Assembly (NCBI RefSeq): GCF_950295315.1
Contig: NC_080175.1
Coordinates: forward strand, 67,430,302-67,494,301
Length of the DNA stretch: 64,000 nucleotides
Direction of reading: 5' to 3'
Source of the DNA: Erinaceus europaeus
Taxonomy: Eukaryota; Chordata; Mammalia; Eulipotyphla; Erinaceidae
The notes beneath the pieces were generated by a model. That model ran no database searches. It was not told where the DNA came from and was given only the letters and a program-made list of their open reading frames with translations. Shown here one piece after another: positions 63,812 through 64,000 of this stretch (the stretch's first letter is position 1; every line of letters starts with the position of its first letter). Position numbers and translations under genes: made by a program.

Positions 63812-64000
63812 CAGCTGGGGAGATAGCATTATGGTTCTGCAAAAGACTTTCCTGCCTGAAGCTCTGAGGTCCCAGGTTCAATACCCATCACCATCATCAG
63901 CTACAGCTGAGCATGGCTCTAGGCTCTCTCTCTAAATATATATCTTTCTTTCTGTATCTCTCTCTCTCTCTCATTAAAATAAATAAAAACATTAAAAAAG
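63812..64000 (+). mobile_element. SINE-III, at the window end
   Basis: 'gatagcattatggttctgca', B-box 'ggttcaatacccat', CT-rich run and A-rich tail ending at or beyond the last base. Confidence 0.82.

Noticed and set aside
1..64000. Search for an operon, phage, defence island or biosynthetic cluster
   Set aside because: No bacterial or viral gene organisation exists anywhere; the DNA is a mammalian repeat landscape.

Overview
This window looks like nuclear DNA from a placental mammal, most probably a hedgehog (Erinaceidae). It is saturated with several families of tRNA-derived SINEs whose heads and tails resemble the ERI-type SINEs described from hedgehogs. It also holds L1 LINE copies (a lineage-specific set and much older L1M-type fossils), L2 and MIR remnants, MLT1-like MaLR LTR pieces, and one young solo LTR. 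No protein-coding gene, rRNA, tRNA or CRISPR array could be supported. Every longer open frame lies in repeats, simple tracts or non-conserved sequence. I read the window as intergenic or deep intronic DNA. The species call is inference from SINE recognition, without a database search.

Working names used below (mine, not database names). SINE-I: ~200-230 bp, head like 'gtggcgcacctggttgaacg', B-box 'ggttcgagccc', middle 'ccccacctgcaggggga', tail 'tatccaataaataaa'. SINE-II: ~270-300 bp, head 'cggtagcgcagcgggttaag', the same middle, then 'cctatccaacaacgac' and a CAA/TAA-rich tail with 'aagggcaacaaaaggg'. Module M: an optional ~70 bp 3' block ('ggagcagtggattcatagtg ... ccccagcaataaccctgg') seen after both SINE-I and SINE-II. 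SINE-III: ~120 bp, 'gatagcataatggttatgca ... ccaccataagccagagctga'. SINE-IV: ~150 bp, 'gtggcgcagtggataaagc ... catgaggtcctgagttc'. SINE-V and SINE-VI: older, less uniform tRNA-like SINEs. X-element: an L1-3'-end-like retroposon of up to ~770 bp, recognisable by 'gaagcaattacagaagcc' and a G-rich purine run before its A-tail.

Layout. 0-20 kb: an ancient L1 3' region, SINEs, L1 3' ends, an MLT1-like LTR, and a composite L1/X insertion at 13.0-13.8 kb. 20-28.7 kb: a solo LTR with 6-bp target duplications, then dense SINEs and L1 ends. 28.7-39.2 kb: one fossil L1M element readable in order from ORF1 to its 3' end, split by about 25 younger insertions; it carries a small inverted duplication at 38.4/39.3 kb. 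39.5-51.7 kb: less repetitive stretches, one MIR, an L2, SINEs nested in SINEs, and a 24-nt U6 snRNA retrocopy with 18-bp target duplications. 51.7-56 kb: an antisense L1 fossil, one segment of which (286 bp) has been copied in inverted orientation 2.6 kb away. 56-64 kb: a run of antisense SINE-III copies, then a long X-element and a SINE-II that used the same target site.

There is no gene network to describe. The activity recorded here is L1-driven retroposition (A-tails, 13-20 bp target duplications) plus at least two local inverted-copy events. I found no convincing new defence or metabolic system.
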